A stretch of 64,000 bases of DNA. It comes from Rheinheimera pacifica. GTDB taxonomy: Bacteria; Pseudomonadota; Gammaproteobacteria; Enterobacterales; Alteromonadaceae. The translations under genes and the position numbers were made by a program. The stretch is taken from assembly GCF_900108485.1 (NCBI RefSeq), contig NZ_FNXF01000013.1, positions 62,001-126,000 of the forward strand. Direction: 5' to 3'. The notes beneath the pieces were generated by a model that made no database searches, was not told the DNA's origin, and was given only the letters and a program-made list of their open reading frames with translations. Below are positions 1-9,521 of this stretch, piece after piece; positions within the stretch are counted from its first letter, which is position 1, and the number at the start of each line of letters is the position of its first letter.

Positions 1-1
1 G

Positions 2-199
2 GCGCAACAAAGCGGCCTGGAGCTTTATCCGGCTTTGTTATACCAACAGCATGCCAGTGCTTTTACACCGCACTATCAGCCGGTTGTACTATCACCAGAG
101 AAGCACCGCGGCTATGCGCTGCAGTGGTTTTTACTGGCAGTTGCCGTAGTGGGCGTAGCGTTGGCTGCCAGTCATCAGGGGAAAGCTAAACATGAATAA
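2..199 (+). CDS. SURF1 family cytochrome c oxidase assembly protein, C-terminal part
   Basis: The window opens inside this gene; only the last 65 codons are present. The reading frame starts at base 2 and ends at TAA 197-199. The visible tail carries a short loop followed by GYALQWF and a hydrophobic stretch (LLAVAVVGVALAAS), which is the second transmembrane helix that closes SURF1 proteins. SURF1 helps haem a insertion and assembly of aa3-type cytochrome c oxidase in the inner membrane. The next gene starts at 192, inside this one, and COX15, COX10 and SCO homologues follow, so the context agrees. The N-terminal helix and most of the periplasmic domain lie outside the window. Confidence 0.85.
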   Translation, partial: AQQSGLELYPALLYQQHASAFTPHYQPVVLSPEKHRGYALQWFLLAVAVVGVALAASHQGKAKHE

Positions 200-704
200 G
201 AAAAAATTTCTGCTGTTATTTGTCTTGTGTTGCGCTTTGCCATTGCTGGCTGCCAAACTGGTGCTGGAGTTTGGCTGGTTTAATAGTGGTGTTTCCAGTA
301 AAGGCGAGTGGCAGCAAACTGAAGTGTTTCTGTTAACCGCAACAAGTGCCAAAGCACACTGGCGGCTGGCTGTTGCCCCCAAAGCCGAGTGCGACAAACA
401 GTGCCAGCAGGCATTATTTACCATCCAGCAACTTTATGTCGGGCTGGGGCGCAAGCAGGTGCAAGTGCAGCCTGTGCTGATCAGCGAGCAGATCCCACCG
501 GAAACTTACACGGCTTTTACCCGCCATAGCGCAGTTCAGCCTGTACCAGAGGCGCTACAGAACCGCATTTTACTTATTGATCAGCAAGGGCTGGTGTTGC
601 TGAGCTATCCGGTACCGCTGGTACAAACGGAACTGGCAAGCACTGCCAGTGCCATCCGGCAAGACTTACTTAAACTGCTTAACTATGATCGGACCAGCGT
701 ATGA
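192..704 (+). CDS. Membrane-anchored CxxxC protein of the cytochrome oxidase assembly operon
   Basis: This 170-residue protein has one N-terminal hydrophobic segment (residues 6-27) and a periplasmic remainder, so it is either anchored or secreted. A strand-like HWRLAV is followed by C67-DKQ-C71 and a helix, and near the end comes RILLIDQQGLVLLSYP. That order resembles a small thioredoxin fold with the CxxxC spacing of SCO copper chaperones. I see no histidine matching the SCO copper ligand. The start overlaps the SURF1 stop by 8 bases, and the next gene begins at its end, so translation is likely coupled. The family is known to me only as an uncharacterised member of oxidase assembly operons. 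A copper or thiol role at the CuA site is inference. Confidence 0.75.
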   Translation: MNKKKFLLLFVLCCALPLLAAKLVLEFGWFNSGVSSKGEWQQTEVFLLTATSAKAHWRLAVAPKAECDKQCQQALFTIQQLYVGLGRKQVQVQPVLISEQIPPETYTAFTRHSAVQPVPEALQNRILLIDQQGLVLLSYPVPLVQTELASTASAIRQDLLKLLNYDRTSV

Positions 705-718
705 GATCGGAGCCACGT

Positions 719-1720
719 ATGAAAACACAACAATGGCTGGCGACCATCGCCGTTTTTCTTACCATGGGTGTTATTTTACTCGGTGCTTACACCAGGCTGA
801 CAGATGCCGGGCTGGGCTGCCCGGACTGGCCCGGTTGTTATGGTTTTTTAAAGGTGCCCAAGCAGGAGCATCATATTGCGGCTGCAATGGAGGCATTTCC
901 AGAGCGGCCACTTGAGCCGCATAAAGCCTGGAATGAAATGGTGCACCGGTATTTTGCCGGTAGCCTGGGGCTGTTAATTGCGGCAATATTCTTTGTTGCC
1001 TTGCTGCGCAAACAAAGTAGCAGGTTAATACCCACTGCCTTGCTGGCGCTGGTGGTGTTTCAGGCGGCGCTCGGCATGTGGACAGTAACACTGAATTTAC
1101 TGCCGCTGGTGGTAATGGGGCACTTACTGGGCGGTTTTACGTTGCTAAGCCTGCTGGCAGTGTACTGGTTAAAACTGCATCCCGACTACCGGGTGTATGA
1201 GCCTCAGCTGGTATCACTAAAACCTTTTGCCATCCTGGCGGTTGGCGTGCTGACAGTACAGATAGCGTTGGGTGGCTGGACTGCAGCGAATTATGCGGCA
1301 CTGGCCTGTATAGAGCTACCGGTATGCGAGGCAGGCTGGCTGCAGCGCATGAATATCAGTGAAGCGTTTGATTTACATCTGGGGCATGACGATTACGAGT
1401 ACGGTGTGATGTCGGCTGAAGCCCGCCAGACAGTGCATGTATTTCATCGCTTAGGGGCTGTCATTACGCTGGTAGTGCTGTCGGCTTTTCTGCTGCAACT
1501 GTGGCGCCGTGTTACCAGCACCTTATTAAAGCGGCTTACTTTAGCCGCAGCAGCGTTATTGCTGCTGCAGTTTAGCCTGGGTGTGCTTAATGTTGCGTTG
1601 CATTTACCGCTGGCTAACGCGGTGGCACATAACTTTGTGGCCGCTAATTTATTAATGTTGCTGGTAATAATATGTATGCAATTGCGTGCAACTAACCCTA
1701 CCGGCAAGGAGAGCTTATGA
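719..1720 (+). CDS. ctaA: Haem A synthase (COX15/CtaA family)
   Basis: COX15 converts haem O to haem A in the inner membrane for aa3 oxidase. The product is a polytopic protein of about 333 residues. It opens with a helix followed by [18 protein letters not shown], the hallmark of the family. Conserved histidines occur in the helices ([31 protein letters not shown]), as expected for the haem ligands. A longer start at 701 would overlap the previous stop (ATGA), but only the ATG at 719 has a good ribosome site (GGAG at 709-712), so I prefer it. The stop overlaps the start of the haem O synthase gene, consistent with one operon. Confidence 0.92.
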   Translation: MKTQQWLATIAVFLTMGVILLGAYTRLTDAGLGCPDWPGCYGFLKVPKQEHHIAAAMEAFPERPLEPHKAWNEMVHRYFAGSLGLLIAAIFFVALLRKQSSRLIPTALLALVVFQAALGMWTVTLNLLPLVVMGHLLGGFTLLSLLAVYWLKLHPDYRVYEPQLVSLKPFAILAVGVLTVQIALGGWTAANYAALACIELPVCEAGWLQRMNISEAFDLHLGHDDYEYGVMSAEARQTVHVFHRLGAVITLVVLSAFLLQLWRRVTSTLLKRLTLAAAALLLLQFSLGVLNVALHLPLANAVAHNFVAANLLMLLVIICMQLRATNPTGKESL

Positions 1721-2628
1721 CAGCCATTACACGTTCACGCGCGGGTATTAATCGGGCACGCGATTATCTGGAACTGACCAAACCTAAAGTGGTGGCCTTA
1801 CTGGTACTGACAGCCTGGGTTGGCATGATGCTGGCAGTACCCGGCTTACCGGATTTAATCACCTTACTGGCTGCGACACTGGGTATCGGCTTATTATCGG
1901 CAGCCGCAGCAGCGATAAACCACGTGGTAGACAAACGCATTGATGCGCAGATGGCCCGCACATACAGCCGGCCTGTAGCTAAAGGCCGTGTCAGTGCCGC
2001 TGAAGCGACCGCTTTTGCGTTTAGCCTGGCATTGCTTGGTTTTGTGCTGTTGTATCTGGCAGTAAATGCGTTAACGGCCTGGTTAACACTGGCCAGCTTG
2101 TTTGGCTATGCCGTGGTGTACACTATGTTTTTAAAGCGCGCTACACCACAGAATATCGTTATTGGCGGTTTGGCCGGCGCTATGCCACCGTTGCTGGGCT
2201 GGACAGCCATAACCGGCGAGATCCACAGCCATGCGCTGTTGCTGGTAATGATTATTTTTGCCTGGACACCACCGCACTTCTGGGCGTTGGCGATTCACCG
2301 CCGTGATGATTATGCCAAAGTGAATATGCCGATGTTGCCGGTAACGCATGGCATTGAATTTACCAAAAGTGTGATCTGTCTTTATACGGTGTTGTTGTTT
2401 ATTGTTTGCTTAATGCCCTATCTGGTGGGTATGAGCGGCGCTATTTATCTGGTAGGCAGTGCCGTGTTAAACCTGCGTTTTATGCAATATGCCTGGAAAC
2501 TAAAATTTAATGCCGATGCCGGTACTGCCATGGCAACCTTTAAGTTTTCTATTGTCCATCTGATGGTATTATTTCTGCTGTTATTAGTGGACCATTACTT
2601 TAAGGTATCGCCTATCTATGTTTCGTAA
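1717..2628 (+). CDS. ctaB: Protohaem IX farnesyltransferase (haem O synthase)
   Basis: The UbiA-superfamily prenyltransferase adds a farnesyl chain to haem B, giving haem O, the substrate of the preceding COX15 product. The 303-residue protein is largely hydrophobic with about nine helices. It shows the two expected loop motifs: [19 protein letters not shown] (residues 68-86) and the [22 protein letters not shown] block. The start overlaps the COX15 stop by 4 bases, and its own stop lies within the SCO gene. Length and motifs are those of a complete CtaB/CyoE enzyme. Next to ctaA and sco it serves aa3-type oxidase rather than a bo3 quinol oxidase. Confidence 0.93.
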   Translation: MTAITRSRAGINRARDYLELTKPKVVALLVLTAWVGMMLAVPGLPDLITLLAATLGIGLLSAAAAAINHVVDKRIDAQMARTYSRPVAKGRVSAAEATAFAFSLALLGFVLLYLAVNALTAWLTLASLFGYAVVYTMFLKRATPQNIVIGGLAGAMPPLLGWTAITGEIHSHALLLVMIIFAWTPPHFWALAIHRRDDYAKVNMPMLPVTHGIEFTKSVICLYTVLLFIVCLMPYLVGMSGAIYLVGSAVLNLRFMQYAWKLKFNADAGTAMATFKFSIVHLMVLFLLLLVDHYFKVSPIYVS

Positions 2629-3259
2629 TTTGCTTTATGTCGCACTTGCTGTAGCGGCAATGGTCGCCGGTGTGTTGTTGTATCAATTTTCGCAGGCCAG
2701 TGCCGAGCCAGAGCTGGCACTGGTTTACCCGCAGCCAAGAGCCCTGGCAGACTTTACGCTGACCGACCAGCATGGTGAAACAGTAAACCGCGAGCGCTTG
2801 TATGGCCAGTGGACGCTGGCCTTTGTTGGTTACACCTACTGCCCGGATATTTGCCCGTTAACCCTGGCTAAACTGGCCGGTGTGCAGCCCGATTTAGCGG
2901 CAATGGTAAAGCAACCGCTTAAAGTATGGTTTATTTCGGTCGACCCGAACCGGGACACCACCGAGCAGCTAAATAATTACGTCAGTTATTTTGAGCAAGC
3001 CAATGTGCTGGGCATGACAGCAGGCCATGATCAGCTGTTTCCTTTTGTCCGCCAGCTTGGGCTGATGTACGCACTAAGCAGCACGACACAGGCCGATTAT
3101 CTGGTTGATCACAGTGCATCTGTGGCGCTGATAAACCCGCAGGGGCAACTGGTTGCCATGTTTAAACCGCCAATGCAGGTGGGAGAGCTGCCCGTTATAA
3201 ACGCCGAGCAGCTATTAGCAGATTTTCCGTTAGTGCTTAACAAGCTTAACGCTAATTAA
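2618..3259 (+). CDS. SCO1/SenC family copper chaperone
   Basis: The 213-residue protein has an N-terminal membrane anchor (residues 5-23) and a periplasmic thioredoxin-fold domain. The copper site is complete: C75-PDI-C79 in the context [12 protein letters not shown], and the later histidine in [11 protein letters not shown] proteins deliver copper to, or reduce, the CuA centre of oxidase subunit II. The start overlaps the COX10 gene by 11 bases, making this the last gene of the oxidase assembly operon. Its 3' end overlaps the convergent deacetylase gene by 8 bases, and I see no terminator between them. Confidence 0.92.
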   Translation: MFRNLLYVALAVAAMVAGVLLYQFSQASAEPELALVYPQPRALADFTLTDQHGETVNRERLYGQWTLAFVGYTYCPDICPLTLAKLAGVQPDLAAMVKQPLKVWFISVDPNRDTTEQLNNYVSYFEQANVLGMTAGHDQLFPFVRQLGLMYALSSTTQADYLVDHSASVALINPQGQLVAMFKPPMQVGELPVINAEQLLADFPLVLNKLNAN

Positions 3260-4265
3260 GCCACGGCTGGGAATACCAGTAAAAATAGCCTTTATTGCTC
3301 AGAGATGGCGCGGTGCAGTTATAACGGCTGCGGCCCCGGTTCAGCGCTTTGCTGGCGGTAACAGTAAAAGTACTATCGTCCAGCCACTGCGGTTGCAGTA
3401 CTTCGCTACCGGCAAAACATTGCAGTTGGTTGCGGTTAAAGTCGTCTGTTTTCAGTGACAATTTCAGCTGCGGTGGGTTTGCGCTGATAACCGGGTTAAC
3501 GCCATGATAGTTGGTAATATTAAACGCCAGTGTGCGCAGTTTTTGTGCTAAATCTTTTAAATCAGCATACTGGCCGGCTGCCGGATAACGCGGAATGCGG
3601 GTTAATACGGTATGGTTGCCAATAGCGCCGGATTGCTGACCAATACCAATAAAACCCAATTCGGTGACTAACTGTTCCAGTTCACGGCTGTATTCGCCAT
3701 AAGGATACGCCAGCCATTGATGGCGCTGGCCGGTTACCTGCTCAATTTTATCTTCTGCTGCCAGAATGCTTTGTTTCATCCGTTCACGCCACTGCGACTG
3801 GCTTTCACCGGCTTCAGGTCTGGCCATATGTTCATGCCGCATAGCATGGTTTGCCACCAGTACCCCGTCGTCCGACATTTGTTTTACCTGCTGCCAGTTC
3901 AGCAAAGGGCCATCACCTTTGTCTATGCTGCCGGGGCTGATAAAAATAGTGTACGGATAGCCAAATTCCTGCAGGATAGGGTGCGCCGTGGTGAAGTTGT
4001 TTTCGTAGCTGTCGTCAAAGGTAATTACCACGCTGTTAGGCGCCACCGGCTCGCCTTTTCGCAGCTGGGCGATAAGTACGTCAAGGCCGATAACCTGAAA
4101 GTTATTGTCTTTGAAGTGCTGTAAATGGCCACGCAATTCATCGGCGGTAACACTGCTTACACGCGGAGTATCGCTGGCAACATGGTGGTAAATCAGCATC
4201 ACGGCGGCCTGTGCAGGCAATGTCAGGCTAAGCAGTAATGCAACAAAACATAGAAGGTTTTTCAT
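3252..4265 (-). CDS. Exported polysaccharide deacetylase family protein
   Basis: The protein has a signal peptide (MKNLLCFVALLLSLTLPAQA), which is why I start at 4265 rather than at the upstream in-frame ATG at 4313. The mature part is a NodB-homology carbohydrate esterase 4 domain: MLIYHHV, then VVITFDDSYENN (catalytic Asp and metal Asp), the metal pair in VANHAMRHEHM, and WLAYPYGEYS. The roughly 100-residue tail after the domain is unassigned and may bind sugar. The family removes acetyl groups from N-acetylglucosamine polymers. The substrate cannot be read from the sequence. It is transcribed towards the oxidase operon and stands alone. Confidence 0.85.
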   Translation of the reverse strand: MKNLLCFVALLLSLTLPAQAAVMLIYHHVASDTPRVSSVTADELRGHLQHFKDNNFQVIGLDVLIAQLRKGEPVAPNSVVITFDDSYENNFTTAHPILQEFGYPYTIFISPGSIDKGDGPLLNWQQVKQMSDDGVLVANHAMRHEHMARPEAGESQSQWRERMKQSILAAEDKIEQVTGQRHQWLAYPYGEYSRELEQLVTELGFIGIGQQSGAIGNHTVLTRIPRYPAAGQYADLKDLAQKLRTLAFNITNYHGVNPVISANPPQLKLSLKTDDFNRNQLQCFAGSEVLQPQWLDDSTFTVTASKALNRGRSRYNCTAPSLSNKGYFYWYSQPWLN

Positions 4266-4354
4266 AAGCAGGGCACCCGCATGGCAACAAAACGAAGCCG
4301 TTTTATAGCACAAGCGGGCGTTAAACGCAGCTTTAGTCAGGTAAGCAGCTTGGA

Positions 4355-4933
4355 TCAGTAGTAAGAGTGTTCGCCACGTTGGTGCTCGGTGATGTCACGC
4401 ACGCCGTTCAGCTCACCACTAAAGCGGTTTAGTAGCTCTTTCTCGATACCTTCTTTGAGCGTTAAATCAACTTGTGAACAGCCATTACAACCGCCACCGA
4501 ACTGCAAAATGGCTACGCCATCTTTGGTCAGCTCCATTACGCTGACTCTGCCACCGTGGTTAGCCAGTTGCGGGTTAATTTCACTGTCGATAACGTACTG
4601 CACCCGTTCCATTAACGAGGCGTCGTCACTCACCTTGCGTACTTTGGCGTTTGGCGCTTTTAATGTCAGCTGCGAGCCCATCTGATCGGTAACAAAATCA
4701 ATGTCGGCGTCCACTAAGAACGGCTGGCTTTCAGCGTCTACTACCGCATTGAAACCGTTAAAATTCAGGGTTAAGTCGGTGTCTTCTACTGCGTCTGGCG
4801 GGCAGTAAGATACGCCACACTCCGCTTGCGCGGTGCCTGGGTTAACTACAAACACCCTGATATTTGTGCCTGCCGGTTGTTTTGACAGCAGCTTGGCAAA
4901 ATGCAGCTGTGCCTGTTCTGAAATCGTGATCAT
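4355..4933 (-). CDS. nfuA: Fe-S cluster biogenesis protein NfuA
   Basis: The 192-residue protein has the two-domain layout of NfuA. An N-terminal degenerate A-type (HesB-like) domain lacks the usual cysteine triad, and a C-terminal NifU-like domain carries [11 protein letters not shown], whose CxxC holds a 4Fe-4S cluster at the dimer interface. It acts as a carrier that delivers clusters to apoproteins and protects them under oxidative or iron stress. The length matches the E. coli protein closely. The gene stands alone between a deacetylase gene and the divergent peptidase gene. In many gammaproteobacteria nfuA lies next to comF and bioH, which are found 3-4 kb away here. Confidence 0.95.
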   Translation of the reverse strand: MITISEQAQLHFAKLLSKQPAGTNIRVFVVNPGTAQAECGVSYCPPDAVEDTDLTLNFNGFNAVVDAESQPFLVDADIDFVTDQMGSQLTLKAPNAKVRKVSDDASLMERVQYVIDSEINPQLANHGGRVSVMELTKDGVAILQFGGGCNGCSQVDLTLKEGIEKELLNRFSGELNGVRDITEHQRGEHSYY

Positions 4934-5058
4934 AATAGTACCTGACTAAATTACTAGGTTAATGGCTATGATACTCCTCCTGTTTCTTTGAAGCCAGCCC
5001 CGCTTGAGTTTTGCCGCCTGATCTGGCTAACTTAGCCGCAGCCAAAAGGATATCATTT

Positions 5059-7599
5059 ATGAAATATTACATTACCCTGAGCGCTTTTCTGCTCAGTTTT
5101 TGCAGTGCCGCAGCTACTACATATGTGCCAGCGGTGACAGATTCAAGCCTGCCAACACCACAACAGGTGCTGGGGTTTCAGGTTGGCGAATGGCATGCGC
5201 GCCATGACCAGATCCAGCGTTACTTTGAACAATTGGCTGCCGCGTCTGGCCGGGCCCAGCTGGAAGTGATTGGCTACACTCATGAACAGCGGCCTTTGCT
5301 GCAGATGATCATATCATCTGAGCAAAATTTGCAGCGGCTGGATCAAATCCGCCAGCAACATATTGCTGCCGCACGCCGTGGCGAAGAACTTCGCAGCGAT
5401 GCTCCGGTGATTATCTGGCTGGGCTACAGCGTGCATGGTAATGAACCCAGTGGTGCAAATGCAGCTGTTTTGCTGGCACAGTATCTGGCTGCTGCTGACA
5501 ATGATGAGGTGCGCAACTGGCTGAATAATGCCGTTATTCTGCTGCAACCCACGTTAAACCCTGATGGCCATGACCGCTTTGCGCTATGGGCCAATATGCA
5601 CAAAGGTGCGGCGCCGGTAGCAGATCCACAGCATCGCGAGCATAACGAGCCGTGGCCAAACGGCCGGCCCAACCATTACTGGTTTGATTTAAACCGTGAC
5701 TGGTTACTATTGCAGCACCCGGAAAGCCGCGCACGCATCGCCCAGTACCAGCAATGGCTACCCAACGTGGTGGGTGACTACCATGAAATGGGCACCAACA
5801 GCAGTTACTTCTTTCAGCCGGGCATTCCCAGCCGAAATTATCCGCTAACGCCTAAGCGTAACTTTGAACTGACCAGTGCGCTGGCAAAATATCATGCTGC
5901 GGCTTTAGATCAGGCGGGGCAGCTGTATTACACCGAAGAAAGTTTTGATGATTTTTATGTTGGCAAAGGCTCTACCTATCCTGATATTCAAGGCAGCGTT
6001 GGCATTTTATTTGAGCAAGCCAGTAGCCGTGGCCATTTGCAGGACAGTATTAATGGCCCGCTGAGTTTCAGTGCCACTATTCAAAACCAGCTGACTACCT
6101 CTTTATCAACTATCCGTGGCGCGGTAGATAACCGCCGCGAGCTATTGTCTTATCAGCAGGAGTTTTATAAATCTGCGCAGCAACAAGCAAAAAACAGTAA
6201 AGTGAAAGGTTATATGTTGACCGAAAGTGCTGATCAAACACGGTTGGCCGCTTTGCTGGATATATTGCAGCGCCATCATGTTGAGGTGTATCAGTTAAGC
6301 CGCGACTGGCAGGACGAAAATGAGAAATACCCGGCGCTCAGCAGCTATTATGTGCCACTGCAACAACCACAATACCGGCTGATTAAAGCGATGTTCAGCA
6401 CAGAGAAGAACTTTCCTGATAACACCTTTTATGATGTATCAGCCTGGACCTTACCTCACGCTTATAACATCAGCTTTGATACGGTAAACCGTGAACCGGC
6501 ACAATCGGGCCTGACCGAAACCTGGCAAACCCGCCCGGCAGAGCCAGCGGCGCTGCCGATGGGTGCCTATGCTTATGCGTTTAGCTGGCAGGATCAACAG
6601 GCGCCTTTGCTGTTACATGCCCTGCTGACAGAAAAGCTGGTAGTGCGCTCTGCCATGGCAAACTTTACTGCACTCAGTGGCAATGGCGAAGTTAGCCTGC
6701 CAGCCGGCACCATGGTGATCGCGGCAGGCTTGCAACAGCAAGCCGACTGGTTTAACCGTTTGCAACGTGTACAGCAGCGCTTCTCGCTGCCGGTGTATGC
6801 CATTAATTCTGGCTTAACGCCGCAGGGCAGTGATTTGGGTAGCAATAATTTTGCGGTAGTTAATTTACCCAAAGTATTACTAATGGCAGGGCCGGGTATT
6901 AATTCGACTGAAGCCGGCGAGGTTTGGTACAACCTGGAACGGCTGGCTGGCGTGTCGCCATCAATGGCTGAGCCACAGCAATTAAAGCAACTGGATTTAA
7001 CACGTTACAGCCATATAGTATTGCCGGACGGTAATTATAGCGGCTGGCAAGACGCCGAAGTAAACCAGCTAAAGCGCTGGCTGGATAATGGCGGTGTACT
7101 GTGGGGCCATAAGCGCGGTGCAGCCTGGTTGGCACAAACCGGTTTGCTTAAAGCCGATGTATGGCAGGGCGCGGAAATGAGCAGCCTTATTCCAAACAAC
7201 GACCTGAGCTACAAAGACAAAGAGTTGCTGGCAGGCAAACAACGTATTGCCGGGGCTATTTATCAGGCCGAGCTGGATTTAAGCCATCCGCTGACATTTG
7301 GTTTTACCCGTGCCACCTTGCCGGTATTTAAAAACAGTACCTTCCTGCTGCAACCATCAGGATTCCCTTTTGTAAATGTCGCACTTTATAGCGCCACACC
7401 ACAGTTGGCTGGTTACACTGCGCCAGAGTATGTACCACGCATCAGCCAGAGTGCAGTTTTACTGGCACACAACGTAGGTAAAGGCCGGGTTATAGCTATG
7501 TCAGACAACCCTGTATTTCGCGGTTATTTTTATGGCTCCAGCCGCTTATTGGTAAATGCGTTGTACCTAGGTAGTAGTTTCAGCACGGCGACAAATTAG
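5059..7599 (+). CDS. Exported M14-like zinc carboxypeptidase
   Basis: The start at 5059 gives a clean signal peptide (MKYYITLSAFLLSFCSAAAT) and has AAAGGA at 5045-5050; the 16 codons upstream are not needed. The 846-residue protein begins with an M14 peptidase domain. The first zinc pair is H126-GN-E129 in VHGNEPSG, the third ligand is H242 in GDYHEMG, and a likely catalytic glutamate follows in GILFEQAS. The C-terminal half resembles the glutamine-amidotransferase-like fold that often follows this domain (GNYSGWQDAE, HNVGKGRVIAMSDNPVFRG). It probably trims peptides in the periplasm. It sits alone between nfuA and comF, and its stop overlaps comF by 4 bases. Confidence 0.85.
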   Translation: MKYYITLSAFLLSFCSAAATTYVPAVTDSSLPTPQQVLGFQVGEWHARHDQIQRYFEQLAAASGRAQLEVIGYTHEQRPLLQMIISSEQNLQRLDQIRQQHIAAARRGEELRSDAPVIIWLGYSVHGNEPSGANAAVLLAQYLAAADNDEVRNWLNNAVILLQPTLNPDGHDRFALWANMHKGAAPVADPQHREHNEPWPNGRPNHYWFDLNRDWLLLQHPESRARIAQYQQWLPNVVGDYHEMGTNSSYFFQPGIPSRNYPLTPKRNFELTSALAKYHAAALDQAGQLYYTEESFDDFYVGKGSTYPDIQGSVGILFEQASSRGHLQDSINGPLSFSATIQNQLTTSLSTIRGAVDNRRELLSYQQEFYKSAQQQAKNSKVKGYMLTESADQTRLAALLDILQRHHVEVYQLSRDWQDENEKYPALSSYYVPLQQPQYRLIKAMFSTEKNFPDNTFYDVSAWTLPHAYNISFDTVNREPAQSGLTETWQTRPAEPAALPMGAYAYAFSWQDQQAPLLLHALLTEKLVVRSAMANFTALSGNGEVSLPAGTMVIAAGLQQQADWFNRLQRVQQRFSLPVYAINSGLTPQGSDLGSNNFAVVNLPKVLLMAGPGINSTEAGEVWYNLERLAGVSPSMAEPQQLKQLDLTRYSHIVLPDGNYSGWQDAEVNQLKRWLDNGGVLWGHKRGAAWLAQTGLLKADVWQGAEMSSLIPNNDLSYKDKELLAGKQRIAGAIYQAELDLSHPLTFGFTRATLPVFKNSTFLLQPSGFPFVNVALYSATPQLAGYTAPEYVPRISQSAVLLAHNVGKGRVIAMSDNPVFRGYFYGSSRLLVNALYLGSSFSTATN

Positions 7600-8321
7600 T
7601 CTGCCAGCGTTACCGCTATGGTCCAGAGGCTGATCTGCTTAGCGCCATGGCGGCGTAGCAAGCGGCATAGTTCATTGGCGGTAGCGCCGGTGGTAACAAC
7701 ATCATCTACCAACGCCAGATGTGCAGGTACAGTAAGCTCAGGGTGCAGGGTAAAGGCATGGCGCAGGTTAGCCTGGCGCTGTTTGCGGCTAAGGCCAACC
7801 TGAGCCTTTTGTTTTTCAGGGCGCTGTAATAATGGCAGCAGCGGTATGCCGAGGGTCGCTGCCGCTGTTTGCGCCAGTAGTTCTGCCTGATTAAAACCCC
7901 GCTTGCGCTGCCTGGCCGGGTGCATAGGTACATACACTATCGCCTCCGGCAATTGCGGGCACTGCGCTTTGTACAGTGTCAGTAACGCCGCAAATTGCTG
8001 TTGCAGCAGTTGTGCGGCGCCATAATCCTGCTGAAACTTCCAGCGCTGTAACCAGTGCTGATAAGGCTGGCGATAATAGCCAAGGCTAAGCAGTGCATCA
8101 AAATGAGGCTTTTTCAGGCCTCTGGCTACCTGTGGTAACCACAACAAATTAAAGTGACAAAGCTGATACGGCAATTGCGGTAACGCCTGCTGACAATAAG
8201 TACAAAGCTGGCAGCCGGAGCTGTGCACCGGTAAACTGCACCACAGGCAGGGCGAGGGGAGCAGCAAGTGCCACAGGCGGCCAAACTGAGACAGAAGTTG
8301 GGTTAGCAAATCAAATTCCAT
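7596..8321 (-). CDS. comF: ComF family protein (phosphoribosyltransferase-like)
   Basis: The 241-residue protein has the ComF layout. An N-terminal zinc-ribbon-like region contains CLWC and CQLCTYC, and a C-terminal phosphoribosyltransferase domain contains the PRPP loop LALVDDVVTTGATANEL. In naturally competent bacteria ComF is a cytoplasmic helper of DNA uptake by the transformation machinery; in E. coli the homologue GntX affects growth on transported substrates. It is divergent from bioH, with 22 bases between the start codons, an arrangement common in gammaproteobacteria. No other competence gene is in this window, so the role here is inferred from family. Confidence 0.85.
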   Translation of the reverse strand: MEFDLLTQLLSQFGRLWHLLLPSPCLWCSLPVHSSGCQLCTYCQQALPQLPYQLCHFNLLWLPQVARGLKKPHFDALLSLGYYRQPYQHWLQRWKFQQDYGAAQLLQQQFAALLTLYKAQCPQLPEAIVYVPMHPARQRKRGFNQAELLAQTAAATLGIPLLPLLQRPEKQKAQVGLSRKQRQANLRHAFTLHPELTVPAHLALVDDVVTTGATANELCRLLRRHGAKQISLWTIAVTLAD

Positions 8322-8343
8322 TTCAATTTACAATTTTATAACT

Positions 8344-9108
8344 ATGGCAGAGAAAATGACTTCAGACAAACCGGTATTGGTATTGTTACATGGCTGGGGA
8401 GTAAACCAGGGCGTCTGGCACGGTGTGGCGCAGCAACTGGAAAGCCAGCTGGACGGCAAAATACAGTTGCTCACACCTGACTTACCTGGCTTTGGTTTAT
8501 GCCGCAACTATCCGCAGCCTTATCAGCTTGATGCTGTGGTGGAGATGCTGGCAGCGCATATCCCGGCGCAAAGTTATGTTTGCGGCTGGTCGTTAGGCGG
8601 CCTGCTGGCAATAGCGCTGGCACACCGTTATCCGCACAAAGTAAAGCAGCTGGGTTTAATTGCTGCATCGCCCTGTTTTATGGCTCAGCAAAACTGGCCC
8701 GGTATGGCAGAGGCGATTATGCAGCAGTTTGCCCGTGCGTTAAGTGAAAACCTGCCACTGACTATAGAGCGCTTTTTAGCCATTCAGGCGATGGGCAGCA
8801 GCAGCGCCCGCGCTGACATTAAAGTACTGAAACAAGCCATAATGGCTTACCCGATGGCAGATATCACCGCGGTGGAAGGTGCACTGCAATTACTTAAACT
8901 TGACCTGCGACAGCAGTTTGCTGCATTAACCCAGCCTGTAGCAGGCTTTTTTGGCCGCTTAGATTCACTCGTACCGGTAAAAGTAACTGATTTACTACAG
9001 CAATTGCAGCCGCACGGCCAGTTTGTAGTGGCAGCCCATGCATCACACGCGCCTTTTATCTCGCATCAGGACGAGTTTATACAATGGCTTAGGCTGTGGC
9101 TTAACTGA
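8344..9108 (+). CDS. bioH: Pimeloyl-ACP methyl ester carboxylesterase BioH
   Basis: BioH hydrolyses pimeloyl-ACP methyl ester, the last step in making the pimeloyl chain of biotin. The 254-residue alpha/beta hydrolase shows the oxyanion HGWGVNQGVW near the start, the nucleophile S83 in GWSLGG, the acid aspartate in GRLDSLVPV and the histidine in HASHAPFISH. The GWG form of the first motif and GWSLGG are typical of BioH rather than of general esterases. It is divergent from comF. An internal ATG at 8359 could be the true start, which would remove five residues without touching the fold. Confidence 0.9.
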   Translation: MAEKMTSDKPVLVLLHGWGVNQGVWHGVAQQLESQLDGKIQLLTPDLPGFGLCRNYPQPYQLDAVVEMLAAHIPAQSYVCGWSLGGLLAIALAHRYPHKVKQLGLIAASPCFMAQQNWPGMAEAIMQQFARALSENLPLTIERFLAIQAMGSSSARADIKVLKQAIMAYPMADITAVEGALQLLKLDLRQQFAALTQPVAGFFGRLDSLVPVKVTDLLQQLQPHGQFVVAAHASHAPFISHQDEFIQWLRLWLN

Positions 9109-9210
9109 ATGCTGTGTTACAGCTAACCCGCTTTACTCTGGGCTGGCTTTCTTTTTAGCTGGTTTTGGTTAATAATTAGCCACTATAGCTAATGTTGCAG
9201 GAGTTGTACC

Positions 9211-9516
9211 ATGGACATTCAATCCGCGTTGTATTCTGGTGTGCAGGGGTTTCAGCGTGCCAGTGCAGGTGTCACGGATGCGACAATTGATATTAACCGC
9301 CAGACCCGTGCGAACCGGCTAAATGAAACCGAGCAGGCCGTTACACAGGCTGCGGCCACAGAGCAGCCGCGCCAGTTGCAAACTGCTGAACAACCCGGCT
9401 CGCTAACCAGTAATTTAGTGCAGTTAGGTCAGGAAGAGCGTAACGCTCAGGCCAATGTAAAAAGTATTCAAACCGCCGACGAGGTATTGGGTACTGTGAT
9501 CGATATCCGGGTCTGA
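9211..9516 (+). CDS. Small protein resembling flagellar rod/hook termini
   Basis: The 101-residue protein is not a family I can name with certainty. Its first 30 residues (SALYSGVQGFQRASAGVTDATIDINRQ) resemble the N-terminal helix of flagellar rod and hook proteins. Its end (VKSIQTADEVLGTVIDIRV) closely resembles their C-terminal helix. The middle is low-complexity and rich in Gln, Thr and Ala. It therefore looks like the two terminal coiled-coil helices without a body. The start has GGAG about 10 bases upstream. It is followed after 5 bases by a SprA-type HExxH protein, suggesting an operon. No flagellar gene is nearby. Confidence 0.6.
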   Translation: MDIQSALYSGVQGFQRASAGVTDATIDINRQTRANRLNETEQAVTQAAATEQPRQLQTAEQPGSLTSNLVQLGQEERNAQANVKSIQTADEVLGTVIDIRV

Positions 9517-9521
9517 GCAAA

